DNA of 64,000 bases from an uncultured Bacteroidales bacterium (GTDB lineage: Bacteria; Bacteroidota; Bacteroidia; Bacteroidales; F082): contig CAMJRR010000002.1 of the NCBI GenBank assembly GCA_946408345.1, positions 62,001-126,000 on the forward strand. The letters are read 5' to 3'. This document shows positions 8,569 through 20,608 of the stretch, piece after piece. The notes under the pieces were generated by a model that worked only from the letters and a program-made list of their open reading frames with translations, was not told the DNA's origin and did no database searches. Every line of letters begins with the position of its first letter. Position 1 is the first letter of the stretch. The translations under genes were made by a program, and so were the position numbers.

Positions 8569-8688
8569 GGATTGGCCTGCGGCCAAGAAATCTATTAAAA
8601 ATCATATATAAAATCATTCAGAATCAATTAGATATGTTTTATTGGATTTTTTAAATGGATTTTTTCAAGATTTCTTGCGAAGCAATCC
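8569..8688. repeat. Paired inverted repeats flanking an AT-rich spacer (possible small MITE-like unit)
   Basis: 8569-8593 begins GGATTG and ends AAGAAATCT around a TTGGCC-tgc-GGCCAA hairpin. 8668-8688 is its inverted counterpart with a different hairpin core (TTGC-gaa-GCAA). The outer bases of the two units are complementary and enclose about 75 bp of AT-rich DNA with no ORF. It fills the der-to-S4 gap. Confidence 0.55.
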
Positions 8689-8704
8689 CAATAAAAACAA
8701 AAAA

Positions 8705-9094
8705 ATGGCTGAAGAAGAGAATATCGTCAGAATAGACAAATGGCTATGGGCAGTGCGCCTGTTCAAGACACGCTCGTTGGCGGCTGATGCCATCAAGGGC
8801 GGCAAGGTGAAGATGGACGACAACCCCGTCAAGCCCTCGCGCGAGGTGAAGGTGAGTGATGTCATCCAAGTGCAGATTGAGCAGTTACACAAGGTTGTGG
8901 AAGTCAAGACTGTCGTCAAGAACCGCGTCTCTGCCAAGCAAGTGCCTGAAGTCTACAACGACCTCACGCCCAAGGAAGAATACGAGCGCATCGAATTCAT
9001 GCGCGCCTACAAAGCCGAGTGGCGCGACCGCGGCGCAGGCCGACCGACCAAAAAAGAGAGAAGGATGATTGAGCGACTGAAGGAGGAAATGTAA
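8705..9094 (+). CDS. S4-domain RNA-binding protein (Hsp15-like)
   Basis: 129 residues from ATG 8705. The S4 RNA-binding domain covers about residues 8-70 (RIDKWLWAVRLFKTRSLA then KGGKVKMDD), followed by a basic tail (KKERRMIERLKEE). Hsp15 binds free 50S subunits carrying nascent chains and recycles them. An in-frame TTG at 8642 lies inside the inverted-repeat region and is not the likely start. Following era and der, it extends a group of ribosome-related genes. Confidence 0.85.
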   Translation: MAEEENIVRIDKWLWAVRLFKTRSLAADAIKGGKVKMDDNPVKPSREVKVSDVIQVQIEQLHKVVEVKTVVKNRVSAKQVPEVYNDLTPKEEYERIEFMRAYKAEWRDRGAGRPTKKERRMIERLKEEM

Positions 9095-9107
9095 CTAAGA
9101 TATTTCT

Positions 9108-9506
9108 TTATTTTCCATCAATTATAAGCTTTTCTATCTTATCCACAAACTTGTGAGTAGGCTCCTTGAGTGACCGAGCCTCTTCCATTGAAATGTCATA
9201 CGCACAATTGTAATCAGCCTTTTGACGGAGTTGGAACAAACGAGCCAAGAAACTGCCATCTTCCAACGAAATCTTCTCAGTTTTCACAAAATGCAAACTA
9301 AATTGTGTTAGCATTCCTGAATGGGTGTGTGCAACGATTTCTCTTTGGATGAAAAGGGCTTGCACAATATGAAAACAAGCATAGTAAAACCGGTTTACGG
9401 CCATATCGGAATAGTCCAAATCCATCATTTCATCAGCTTGATTTAGAAACCGATGCGCCATTTCAATTTGCATGTCAACCAATATTTTTCTCTCTTCTGG
9501 TGTCAT
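9108..9506 (-). CDS. HEPN-domain protein, toxin of a HEPN/MNT pair
   Basis: 132 all-helical residues of the HEPN family. The family signature is visible as RQKADYNCAY (about residues 93-102). The His of the common RX4-6H RNase motif is absent here, as in the R-x-K-A-D-Y subgroup. It overlaps the upstream MNT gene by 4 bases, so the two are translationally coupled. In known pairs the HEPN protein is the RNase toxin and the partner nucleotidyltransferase inactivates it by AMPylation. Whether this copy is an active RNase cannot be told from sequence. Confidence 0.8.
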   Translation of the reverse strand: MTPEERKILVDMQIEMAHRFLNQADEMMDLDYSDMAVNRFYYACFHIVQALFIQREIVAHTHSGMLTQFSLHFVKTEKISLEDGSFLARLFQLRQKADYNCAYDISMEEARSLKEPTHKFVDKIEKLIIDGK

Positions 9507-9817
9507 TGCAATAAATTTACTGCATCATGTTGAACATTCTCATAGAAAGGCGTTGCCCGATAAGATTGCCATTCCTGCTCGGTGTACATAATCGGATTGA
9601 TTTCCTCGCCCAATTCGCAGCCTAACAAAACAAAAGGATAACTTACCTTGTCATAATCCGATTGGGTGAGCTTTTCCTTATTGAGTATCAAAAGGATATC
9701 CCAATCAGAATGGTCATGAGCAGTTCCTCTCGCACGAGAGCCGTAAAGCCATGCTTCACCCCCATAAGGGACAACCGCTAATGCCAATTGCCGAATGTCA
9801 GACAAAACGTTTTCCAT
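9503..9817 (-). CDS. MNT-type minimal nucleotidyltransferase, antitoxin
   Basis: 104 residues with the polymerase-beta fold signature GSRARG followed by SDWDIL (about residues 27-42), supplying the two metal-binding Asp residues. It is the first gene of the pair. Known MntA proteins add AMP to the HEPN toxin and silence it. A good promoter (TTTG, 19 bp, TAGTTTTG) lies 20 bp upstream. The pair sits as an isolated two-gene unit between housekeeping genes, consistent with a mobile or gained module. Confidence 0.82.
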   Translation of the reverse strand: MENVLSDIRQLALAVVPYGGEAWLYGSRARGTAHDHSDWDILLILNKEKLTQSDYDKVSYPFVLLGCELGEEINPIMYTEQEWQSYRATPFYENVQHDAVNLLQ

Positions 9818-9837
9818 GGTTTTTGTATTTCACACTG

Positions 9838-9845
9838 CAAAACTA
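9838..9845 (-). promoter_or_regulatory. Promoter of the MNT/HEPN operon
   Basis: TAGTTTTG on the minus strand (exact TAnnTTTG) with TTTG (9865-9868) 19 bp upstream. This is one of the best full matches in the window. Confidence 0.65.
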
Positions 9846-9879
9846 CACAATTTTTCCAAAACAACAAATTAATAAACCT

Positions 9880-9907
9880 GTAGAGACGCGCCATGGCACG
9901 TCTCTAC
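9880..9907. repeat. GTAGAGACG hairpin
   Basis: A perfect 9-bp stem GTAGAGACG / CGTCTCTAC around a 10-base loop, in the gap between the V-ATPase operon end and the MNT promoter. The same arms recur at 59606-59629 with another loop. It is a dispersed palindrome and could act as a terminator. Confidence 0.7.
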
Positions 9908-9926
9908 AATTTCGAATCGGAATATT

Positions 9927-9960
9927 CATTCCGCATTCCTCATTCTGCATTCTGCATTCC
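9927..9960. repeat. Heptamer array (CATTCTG-type), five units
   Basis: Five 7-bp units of the form CATTCNN end 3 bp before the ntpK stop codon. Only one arm is present, so no hairpin forms. Confidence 0.7.
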
Positions 9961-9963
9961 CAA

Positions 9964-10441
<478 letters not shown>

Positions 10442-10449
<8 letters not shown>

Positions 10450-12214
10450 GTAAAGGTTTATATTTCCTGCCTGAGCCTTCGTAACCGGAGTTTTTGAAGA
10501 ACTCGAGGAAGTTGAGTCGCAAAGGATGCACGAAAGCACCCAAGACGCACATGGCGACGTTCAGCGTGTGACCAATCACCACGATGAGGATGAAGGCCAC
10601 CCAGCCTAAACCGCCGTCGCCCAAAGCCTGAACACCGATGGCGTTGAAGGCCTCGCCGAGTTTGGCACCCGCCAAGCCCAAGGCATACAGACGCAGGTAA
10701 CTCAACACATCGCCGAGAAGACCCGTGGCTGTGTTGTAGGTCTCCCACAAGCCCGAGCCCACATTGAGTAAGGGGTTGCGGTGCAGGTCGTTGAGGAAGA
10801 AGATACCCAAGGCCGACAAACAGCCTATGACAATAACAACCCACTTCGTCAGTGCCTTGTCCATCACGCCCATCAGGGCGAGACCGCCCACGATGACGCC
10901 ACCTACAATAAGTAGTGTCCAGCCCCAAGTACTCAAGGAGTTGGCAAAGCCTTTCACCTTGGTGGACTGGTAAGTCTTTACAATCAAGGCAAGACAGATG
11001 TGGACGATACCGACGAGCAACGCCAGCACCATCGTGCCGTCATAGCCTGCAATCTGCGAAGGTAGCATAATCTTCTTCACCCCTTCGGGTAGCCAGCTCC
11101 AGTTGAGCATATCCACGGAGAAGAAGGTATGGAACAGGAATCCCACCACAGTGGTGGCGATGCCCAAAGTGATGCCCAAAGGCGCAATCTTGCCCAACAC
11201 CTTCTTCAAGGCAAGGCTGGCACCGATGAGCACCAAACCATAGCCCATATCGCCCATACAGAAGGCGAAGAAGAGCATGAAGAAGATGGAGATGAACACC
11301 GTCGGGTCGAATTCGTCATATCTGGGTCGGCCGTACATGTCGGTCAGCAACTCAAACATCGAAACGAACTTGTTGTTTTTTAGCTTGATGGGTGGATTGT
11401 CGTCGACTTTGGCTTTATCCACCAGATAAAGGATGTTTTCCTTTTCCAGCATATCGTGCAAGGCAGGCTCGTTCACCGCGGGTGCAAAGCCCTCAAAGAC
11501 CGTAATGTAGTCCTCAGCAGCTTTTTCGCCTGCGGCATTAGCCAGATGCAGGTCAAGTTTCGACAAGGTCTTATCCAACTCGGCTTGCAACACAGGTTCA
11601 TGCCATTTCAGTTGGGCCAGACGATGTTCTTTCTCTTTCACCTGCGCCTCCAAGTCGGCAATTTGCTTCTCAATGGCGGCATAGTCGCGGTCGGGAGCGG
11701 GCAGTTCTTTCAGCGGGAAGTCGTAGTCGTCAGTGTCAGACACGACCACGAAATAACTGTAGCCGCCGAGGTTCGAAATCTCGCTCAGTGCATATTGTTC
11801 CTTCCATGCGGGGTCGATGGCTTTCGCCTTGTAGAAGTGGAGTTTCAATCCAGTTCCCTTGAGGCGGTCGAAGCTCTTGGCGTCAAACTGACCCCAAGGC
11901 ACCAACTCATCCGCGTCCTTGCGGAGCTGCGGTAGCTGTGCCTCAATGGCTTCTTTGTCGCGCACGGTCTCCATCACCTCCACGGCGAAATCGGTAGGCT
12001 TCTGTCCCGGGTCGTCGGCCTTCTCAACCATCTTCAAGGCGGCAAGTGCCTTGCGGTAAATCTCCGCACGAGCCGACAGCTTCTCCGATTTATCGTCGAT
12101 GGGCTTCAGCGAGCGGGTAATATCCACCACGCCCACCGATTGCAGCTTCTCCAAGAAGGCATCGGCGTCGCCGCTCATGAGGATGAAATCATATTTTGTC
12201 ATTTCAGTTACCAT
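10442..12214 (-). CDS. ntpI: V/A-type ATPase subunit I (stator membrane subunit)
   Basis: 590 residues. The N-terminal half is soluble and partly coiled coil (for example the stretch around KQIADLEAQVKEKEHRL). The C-terminal half, from about residue 310, has seven or so transmembrane helices that carry the ion half-channels against the K ring. The start overlaps the end of ntpD by 11 bases, so the genes are co-translated. Length is near the family's usual 600-650. Confidence 0.93.
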
Positions 12215-12815
12215 GTTCTGCCTCCTCTTCTTCCATGTGTTTGTTTTTCACGATTTTCTGCGAAGCCTTGTCAAGGTTCTCCGCGTCTTCCATGTATCGT
12301 TTGATCTTACGTATGGCTTCGTTGTAGCCAGGAATTTGCACCTTCTCGTAAAGGTTGACTTTCTGTGTGGTCTTCTTCCGTTGGTAGTCCAAGATGCGGC
12401 TCACCTCGGTATAGACCTCCGACTCGATGCCCAACTGCGCCAGATTTTTCAAGATTTGAACGCCGTCGGCATACCACATCGGCTTGGTGAAGAGGTTGAT
12501 GTCCTTCACATCGAACAGCACCTCCTCCAAAGACGGCACGGGCACGCCCGCAATCTTGACGGTCTTCAGCTTGACATCGGTCACGGAAATCAGTCCTGGC
12601 TCAAATTCATTCCAAAGCCGGGCCATATACTCATACGACTTGAGTTCGGCCTCTAACTGTTCTACAAGTCCCTCCGAACGCTGTTTGGCTTTCTTCACCT
12701 CAAGGCGCAGCGCACTCTCCTTGCTCTTCAGCGTGGGCAGGGCACGGGTTCGCGTCTTGAGCTGCTTGTTCAGCTCGTTCAGCGAGGTCTTGTTATATTG
12801 AAATTTGATGGCCAT
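12204..12815 (-). CDS. ntpD: V/A-type ATPase subunit D (central stalk)
   Basis: 203 residues, mostly long helices at both ends (residues 5-75 and 130-195) forming the antiparallel coiled coil of the rotor axle inside the A3B3 head. It starts MAIKFQYNKTSL, typical of the family. It follows ntpB after 48 bp occupied by an AATCTTT-type repeat array and overlaps ntpI by 11 bases. Confidence 0.92.
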   Translation of the reverse strand: MAIKFQYNKTSLNELNKQLKTRTRALPTLKSKESALRLEVKKAKQRSEGLVEQLEAELKSYEYMARLWNEFEPGLISVTDVKLKTVKIAGVPVPSLEEVLFDVKDINLFTKPMWYADGVQILKNLAQLGIESEVYTEVSRILDYQRKKTTQKVNLYEKVQIPGYNEAIRKIKRYMEDAENLDKASQKIVKNKHMEEEEAEHGN

Positions 12816-12816
12816 T

Positions 12817-12860
12817 GAATCGATTTAAAGATTTAAAATTTAAGATTCAAAATTCAAAAT
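12817..12860. repeat. AATCTTT-type array before ntpD
   Basis: The minus strand reads a run of TTTGAATTTTGAATC / TTTAAATC-like 7-8 bp units that fills the ntpB-ntpD gap and ends immediately before the ntpD start. Confidence 0.65.
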
Positions 12861-12863
12861 TGG

Positions 12864-14192
12864 TCACTTCGAAGGCTCTTTCCAGTATTTCTCAATGAGT
12901 TTCTCCTTCAGACCCGTTTCGGCCTTGGTGAAATATTTGCCGAACAGTTCCCAAGCCGTGTCTAGCATCTCGGTAATCGGGATGTTGACGTCGATGGCGA
13001 GGAGGCGCGTGGCGTATTCCTTGGCGTAGTCGAGACAGCGCAGGTCGTAGTCGCTCAGGTCGAAGCCGTTCTCCAATTTGGTTTTGGCATTGGCAGCATC
13101 GGCATACAGACGCACCGAAGTGTTCATCACGGCACTGTGGTCCTCACGGGTCTTCTTGTTCTGCACATGCTGTTTCAGACGTGACAGCGAACGGAACGGG
13201 TCAACGATGACCTTGCCCGAGTCGGGGTCGGCACGGAGGTACAACTGTCCCTCGGTGATGTAACCCGTGTTGTCGGGAATGGCGTGAGTGATGTCACCGT
13301 CGTTCAAGGTTGTCACAGCGATGATGGTGATAGAGCCACCCGAAGGCAGTTGCACGGCCTTCTCATAAATCTTGGCCAAGTCGGAATAGAGTGAGCCAGG
13401 CATGGAGTCCTTCGAAGGAATCTGGTCCATACGGTTGCTCACGATACTCAGAGCATCAGCATACAAGGTCATGTCGGTGAGCAGTACCAACACCTTTTCG
13501 TTCTTGTCGACCGCGAAATATTCCGCAGCGGTCAAGGCCATGTCGGGAATCAGCAGACGCTCGACAGGCGGCTGGTCGGTAGTGTTCACGAAGCTGACGA
13601 TCTTATGCAAAGCACCCGCACTTTCAAACTCGTGTTTGAAGAACAGATAGTCGTCGTTGGTCAGGCCCATACCGCCAAGGATAATCTTATCCACATCGGC
13701 GCGGAGAGCCACCATACTCATCACTCGGTTGTAAGGCTGGTCGGGATCGGCGAAGAACGGAATCTTCTGTCCCGAGACCAAAGTGTTGTTCAAGTCGATA
13801 CCAGCGATACCCGTAGGAATCAGCTCTGAAGGCATACGACGTTTATAAGGGTTCACGGATGGGCCACCTATCTGGCGTTTCTCACCCTCTACAGCCGGGC
13901 CGCCATCGATAGGCTCGCCGTATGCGTTGAAGAAACGGCCTGCGAGCTCGTCGCTCACATTCAAGGTAGGCGGCTCGCCAAAGAAGGTGACCTCGGCATT
14001 GGTCGGGATGTTTTCTGTGCCACCAAACACCTGCAGGGTGACGCTATTGTCCTTGATTTTCACCACCTGCGCCAAACGGCCGGCCACAAGAGCCAGCTCA
14101 TCGTTGGTCACGCCTTGCGCCTCAAGGGTCACGGTGGCCTTGGTGATGGCAGTCAGCTTCGTATAGATGCGTTGAAAGGCTTTCTCACTCAT
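12864..14192 (-). CDS. ntpB: V/A-type ATPase subunit B (non-catalytic head subunit)
   Basis: 442 residues with the RecA-like fold and C-terminal helical domain of V/A-type B subunits. It lacks a Walker A motif, as expected for the non-catalytic subunit. Conserved B features include LPSGGSITII and a DPDSGKVIVDPFRSLSRL-type stretch. Its start overlaps the end of ntpA by 8 bases. It alternates with subunit A in the A3B3 hexamer on the cytoplasmic side of the membrane. Confidence 0.95.
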   Translation of the reverse strand: MSEKAFQRIYTKLTAITKATVTLEAQGVTNDELALVAGRLAQVVKIKDNSVTLQVFGGTENIPTNAEVTFFGEPPTLNVSDELAGRFFNAYGEPIDGGPAVEGEKRQIGGPSVNPYKRRMPSELIPTGIAGIDLNNTLVSGQKIPFFADPDQPYNRVMSMVALRADVDKIILGGMGLTNDDYLFFKHEFESAGALHKIVSFVNTTDQPPVERLLIPDMALTAAEYFAVDKNEKVLVLLTDMTLYADALSIVSNRMDQIPSKDSMPGSLYSDLAKIYEKAVQLPSGGSITIIAVTTLNDGDITHAIPDNTGYITEGQLYLRADPDSGKVIVDPFRSLSRLKQHVQNKKTREDHSAVMNTSVRLYADAANAKTKLENGFDLSDYDLRCLDYAKEYATRLLAIDVNIPITEMLDTAWELFGKYFTKAETGLKEKLIEKYWKEPSK

Positions 14193-15933
14193 GTTTCAGT
14201 TCCTCCTTAAGCTGGTTCAAGTATTTGTTGAATTGTTCCGACTCGTATTCCGAGTAGTTCATCTGACGGCAGATGTTGATCAGTCCCTTGAAGTAGGTGG
14301 TACACTCCTCGAAGTTGTCGAACTTGAAGCTGCGGTCGCAAATTTCAAGTATCAGGTCGAGCATGAACTTCTGGCGTTCCAATGGGCAGCAGCCATCGAT
14401 GTCATCAAAAGCGTCTTGTTGAAGTATCACAAAGTCAACAAGTTCCGATTTCCAGTATTGCTCATGGTACGACATCGGCACACCGTCGTCGCCTAAGATG
14501 TTGATTTGCTCGTAAGCATCCTTACCCTTACGGATGATGTATTTCGTCTTCGTCACCTTGTCGACCCAACCCTTTTCAATCTTCTCGTCGAGATACTCGA
14601 TAATTTCGGGGTATTCGAGGTATTTCGAATAGGAGTCCACGGGGTCGACGGCAGGATAACGCTTCTTGTCGGCGCGGTTCTGCGAGAGGCCGTAGAAGCA
14701 ACGTGCGGCTTTCTTGGTGCTCTCGGTGACGGGTTCCTTCAAGTTACCGCCGGCAGGCGAAACTGTCCCGATGAAGGTGATGGAGCCCGACTGGCCGTTG
14801 TTGAGTTTCACGTAGCCTGCACGCGCATAGAAGTTGGAGATGATGGCCGAGAGGTCCATGGGGAAACCGTCCTGACCAGGCAGCTCCTCCAAACGGTTAC
14901 TCATCTCACGCAAGGCCTGTGCCCAACGTGAGGTGGAGTCGGCAAGTAGCAGCACCTTCATGCCCATGGCACGGTAGTACTCGCCGAGGGTCATGGCCGT
15001 GTAAACGGAAGCCTCACGAGCCGCGACCGGCATGTTGGAGGTGTTGCAGATGATGATGGTACGCTCCATCAGGCTGCGACCCGTGTGTTTGTCCTTCAGT
15101 TCGGGGAACTCGGTGAAGATTTCCACAACCTCATTGGCACGCTCACCGCAGGCCGCCATAATGATGATGTCAGCGTCGGCTTGCTCGGCGAGGGCGTGTT
15201 GCAACACAGTCTTGCCGCAGCCGAAAGGTCCGGGAATGAAGCCCGTGCCGCCTTCGGCGATGGGGTTCAGCGTGTCGATGGTACGCACACCCGTCTCCAT
15301 CACCTTGAAGGGACGAGGTTTCTCAACGTACCCACCCACGGCCACCTTGACGGGCCATTTCTGGGTCATGTTCACCTTCACCTCCTCGCCTTCCTCGTTG
15401 GTCAGCGTGGCGATGGTGTCGGTAATCTTGTATTGTCCGGCTTTGGCCACCGACTTCACCGTGTAGGTACCCTTGAAACTGAACGGCACCATGATTTTGT
15501 GGGGTAGCCAGCCTTCTTTGACTTCACCCAACCAGTCGGCGGCAACGACTTGTTGTCCAACTTTTGCGATAGGCGTGAAGTCCCAAAGTTTCTCTTCGTC
15601 GAGGGCCTTGGTGTATTCACCGCGTTTCAGAAACACGCCCGTCATGGTGGCGAGGTTGTTCTGCAGGCCGTCGAAGTTGCTCGAAAGCAAACCAGGTCCC
15701 AAGGTCACCTCAAGCATGTAGCCTTGGAATTCCACCGGGTCGCCGATTTGGAGGCCACGGGTGCTCTCAAACACCTGCACGGAGGCCTTGTTCCCGTTCA
15801 CCTTGATGACCTCTGCCATCAGCTCGACGCCGTCGAGGTCGATGAAGCAGATTTCATTCTGTGCCACAGGGCCGTCCACCTCCACAGTGACGAGGTTTGC
15901 AATGATTCCTGTAACTTTTCCTGTTGTTTTCAT
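14185..15933 (-). CDS. ntpA: V/A-type ATPase subunit A (catalytic)
   Basis: 582 residues. The Walker A loop reads GPFGCGKTVLQ (about residues 233-243), with Cys where most relatives have Ser. The bulge domain insertion typical of A subunits lies before it, and the Walker B / SRW region (LLLADSTSRWAQALREM) follows. It hydrolyses or synthesises ATP at the A/B interfaces. It is preceded by a 76-bp gap with a repeat array and followed by an 8-base overlap with ntpB. Confidence 0.96.
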   Translation of the reverse strand: MKTTGKVTGIIANLVTVEVDGPVAQNEICFIDLDGVELMAEVIKVNGNKASVQVFESTRGLQIGDPVEFQGYMLEVTLGPGLLSSNFDGLQNNLATMTGVFLKRGEYTKALDEEKLWDFTPIAKVGQQVVAADWLGEVKEGWLPHKIMVPFSFKGTYTVKSVAKAGQYKITDTIATLTNEEGEEVKVNMTQKWPVKVAVGGYVEKPRPFKVMETGVRTIDTLNPIAEGGTGFIPGPFGCGKTVLQHALAEQADADIIIMAACGERANEVVEIFTEFPELKDKHTGRSLMERTIIICNTSNMPVAAREASVYTAMTLGEYYRAMGMKVLLLADSTSRWAQALREMSNRLEELPGQDGFPMDLSAIISNFYARAGYVKLNNGQSGSITFIGTVSPAGGNLKEPVTESTKKAARCFYGLSQNRADKKRYPAVDPVDSYSKYLEYPEIIEYLDEKIEKGWVDKVTKTKYIIRKGKDAYEQINILGDDGVPMSYHEQYWKSELVDFVILQQDAFDDIDGCCPLERQKFMLDLILEICDRSFKFDNFEECTTYFKGLINICRQMNYSEYESEQFNKYLNQLKEELKHE

Positions 15934-15940
15934 ATATTAT

Positions 15941-15974
15941 AATTCAATATTCAAAATTTAAAATTCAAAGATTC
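15941..15974. repeat. AATCTTT-type array before ntpA
   Basis: The minus strand reads TTTGAATTTTAAATTTTGAATATTGAAT-like units in the gap between the DUF2764 gene and ntpA, again just before the start codon. Confidence 0.6.
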
Positions 15975-16009
15975 TGTCAGGGCCTTCGACCTTTCGACAA
16001 ACTCAAAGC

Positions 16010-16645
16010 TCATTCTTCCTCAACTATTTCAAGAGCAGTGGTTCCAGTGATTGTCGTAGCGCTGTTAACACCTCCAAAAGTGCCACGCACCTCCTTGACG
16101 AGTTTGCGGAACATCTCGTCCCCTTTTGTCTCATCAAGTTCAGCCCAGCGCTGCACGGTTTTCGCTTTCACCATGAAAGCAAGGATGGCGTTCATGTTGA
16201 AATAGTCCATGCGGGCGATGTCGCTGGCCTTCTCCCATTTCAGCTCGTCCATTTTCTGCTCGCGTTCCACAAAGTCGGCATCAGCGAGAATTTCCTCGAT
16301 CTGCTTACCTTCCTCGAAGTCGGCCTCGGGCAGTTCCAAGGTGTAGTCTTCGGCTTTCTTGCCGAGGCGCTTGGCCAGGTAGTTCACCTTCATGTTGCGC
16401 AGGCGACCATCGAAGTCGAAATACTCGCGGATGAAACGGTTCTTGCTCTTGGCAGCTTTGTCATAAAACTCAGCGCTTAGGCTATTCTCATCGAAACCTT
16501 CCTCCATGAGTTCAACCAGTTGCTGGTCTTTTTCGGAGAGCAGCTCCATGATGGACTCTTTCACGGCAGCATAGTCGAAGCCCGTGTTTTCGAAGCCCGA
16601 GGTCAGTTCCGGCAAGCCAGCCACGATATAGACGTAGTTATCCAT
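16010..16645 (-). CDS. DUF2764 family V-ATPase-associated protein
   Basis: 211 residues, largely helical and acidic, starting MDNYVYIVAGLPEL, matching the DUF2764 family found in Bacteroidetes V-type ATPase operons. It sits between subunits E and A, where other operons encode subunit C (the rotor-to-ring collar), and no separate C or F gene exists here. Replacement of subunit C is therefore an attractive inference but not shown. It is coupled to ntpE (start and stop codons share one base). Confidence 0.85.
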   Translation of the reverse strand: MDNYVYIVAGLPELTSGFENTGFDYAAVKESIMELLSEKDQQLVELMEEGFDENSLSAEFYDKAAKSKNRFIREYFDFDGRLRNMKVNYLAKRLGKKAEDYTLELPEADFEEGKQIEEILADADFVEREQKMDELKWEKASDIARMDYFNMNAILAFMVKAKTVQRWAELDETKGDEMFRKLVKEVRGTFGGVNSATTITGTTALEIVEEE

Positions 16646-17256
16646 CAGCCAAAGAGGATTTTCTTGGTGGCGGGACGCAGGTAGTTGGCGATGAGTTGTG
16701 TGAACTCGTCATCGGTAAATTGCAGCACATAGCCGCCGTCCTTGGGAGCGACCTTAAAGCCACCGTTCATCTTCTTGGAGTAATCCACCTTGACCTCGCC
16801 CTTGAACTGTTTGGCAATTTCGTTCTTCACGAAAGGCTCCACCTCGGCTTTCAAGGCTTCAGGAAGAATGAGGTTCAAGTCGACGGGCGACGCGTTGGCA
16901 GGATTGAATGCTTTCACCACGCTGTCAATCAAATCTTTGACGAAGGCTGCATTATTCATATTGGCCTTCACGCCTTCGGTGGCGGTCTTAGTTACCACCA
17001 TCTTCTCGATTTCCTGTTTCGTCACGGCGATGCTCTGCGTGGCGGCCATCTTGACGTCAGCAGTCACCTTGGTTTTTAGTTCCTCGGCTTCCTTGTTAGC
17101 CTGCGCCACAATGCGGTCGGCCTCGGCCTTGGCGTAGGCCACAATGCGGTCAGCCTCAGCTTGAGCCTTTTGCACCAACTCCTCGCCGTCATGTTTTCCT
17201 TTCGACAAGCCCTCGTTGTAGAGCCTATCGGTCAATTCTTGCAGTTTGTCTTGCAT
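16645..17256 (-). CDS. ntpE: V/A-type ATPase subunit E (peripheral stalk)
   Basis: 203 residues. The first about 80 form a long coiled coil with a duplicated AEADRIVA segment, and the C-terminal domain is globular, the E-subunit layout. It is the first gene of the V-ATPase operon, with a promoter box 38 bp upstream. No separate G/H-type stalk partner gene is visible, so E may self-pair or use another protein. Confidence 0.88.
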   Translation of the reverse strand: MQDKLQELTDRLYNEGLSKGKHDGEELVQKAQAEADRIVAYAKAEADRIVAQANKEAEELKTKVTADVKMAATQSIAVTKQEIEKMVVTKTATEGVKANMNNAAFVKDLIDSVVKAFNPANASPVDLNLILPEALKAEVEPFVKNEIAKQFKGEVKVDYSKKMNGGFKVAPKDGGYVLQFTDDEFTQLIANYLRPATKKILFG

Positions 17257-17294
17257 ATATTTTTCGTTTTGTTTGTTATTTCTGAATTAGGTTG

Positions 17295-17302
17295 CAAAAT
17301 TA
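17295..17302 (-). promoter_or_regulatory. -7 box for the V-ATPase operon
   Basis: TAATTTTG on the minus strand, 38 bp before the ntpE start, in the 86-bp gap downstream of the SDR gene. Only a weak -33 candidate (TTTTG, 14 bp away) is seen. Confidence 0.5.
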
Positions 17303-17342
17303 AGCAATCCAATCAACAAAACGAAATGAAAAAGGAAATATT

Positions 17343-20465
<3,123 letters not shown>

Positions 20466-20469
20466 CGTG

Positions 20470-20477
20470 CAAAAATA
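20470..20477 (-). promoter_or_regulatory. -7 box of the GNAT/spt/SDR operon
   Basis: TATTTTTG on the minus strand with only four bases between its last G and the ATG at 20465, placing the expected transcription start at or next to the start codon. No clear -33 element is seen. Confidence 0.5.
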
Positions 20478-20531
20478 CGCTTTTATGAAATCCGAAAGCA
20501 CATTTTATTTGCTTTTTTCAATTTTTTGCTC

Positions 20532-20539
20532 TATTTTTG
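20532..20539 (+). promoter_or_regulatory. Promoter of the secreted-protein gene at 20609
   Basis: TATTTTTG with TTTG (20508-20511) 20 bp upstream, a full Bacteroidetes -33/-7 match, leaving a leader of about 65 bases. Confidence 0.65.
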
Positions 20540-20608
20540 TAGCCTCAAAAATAGCTAAAAGCAACAAATACAGAAATCCGACAAAGTGTTCTCTAAAACC
20601 CTATCGCT

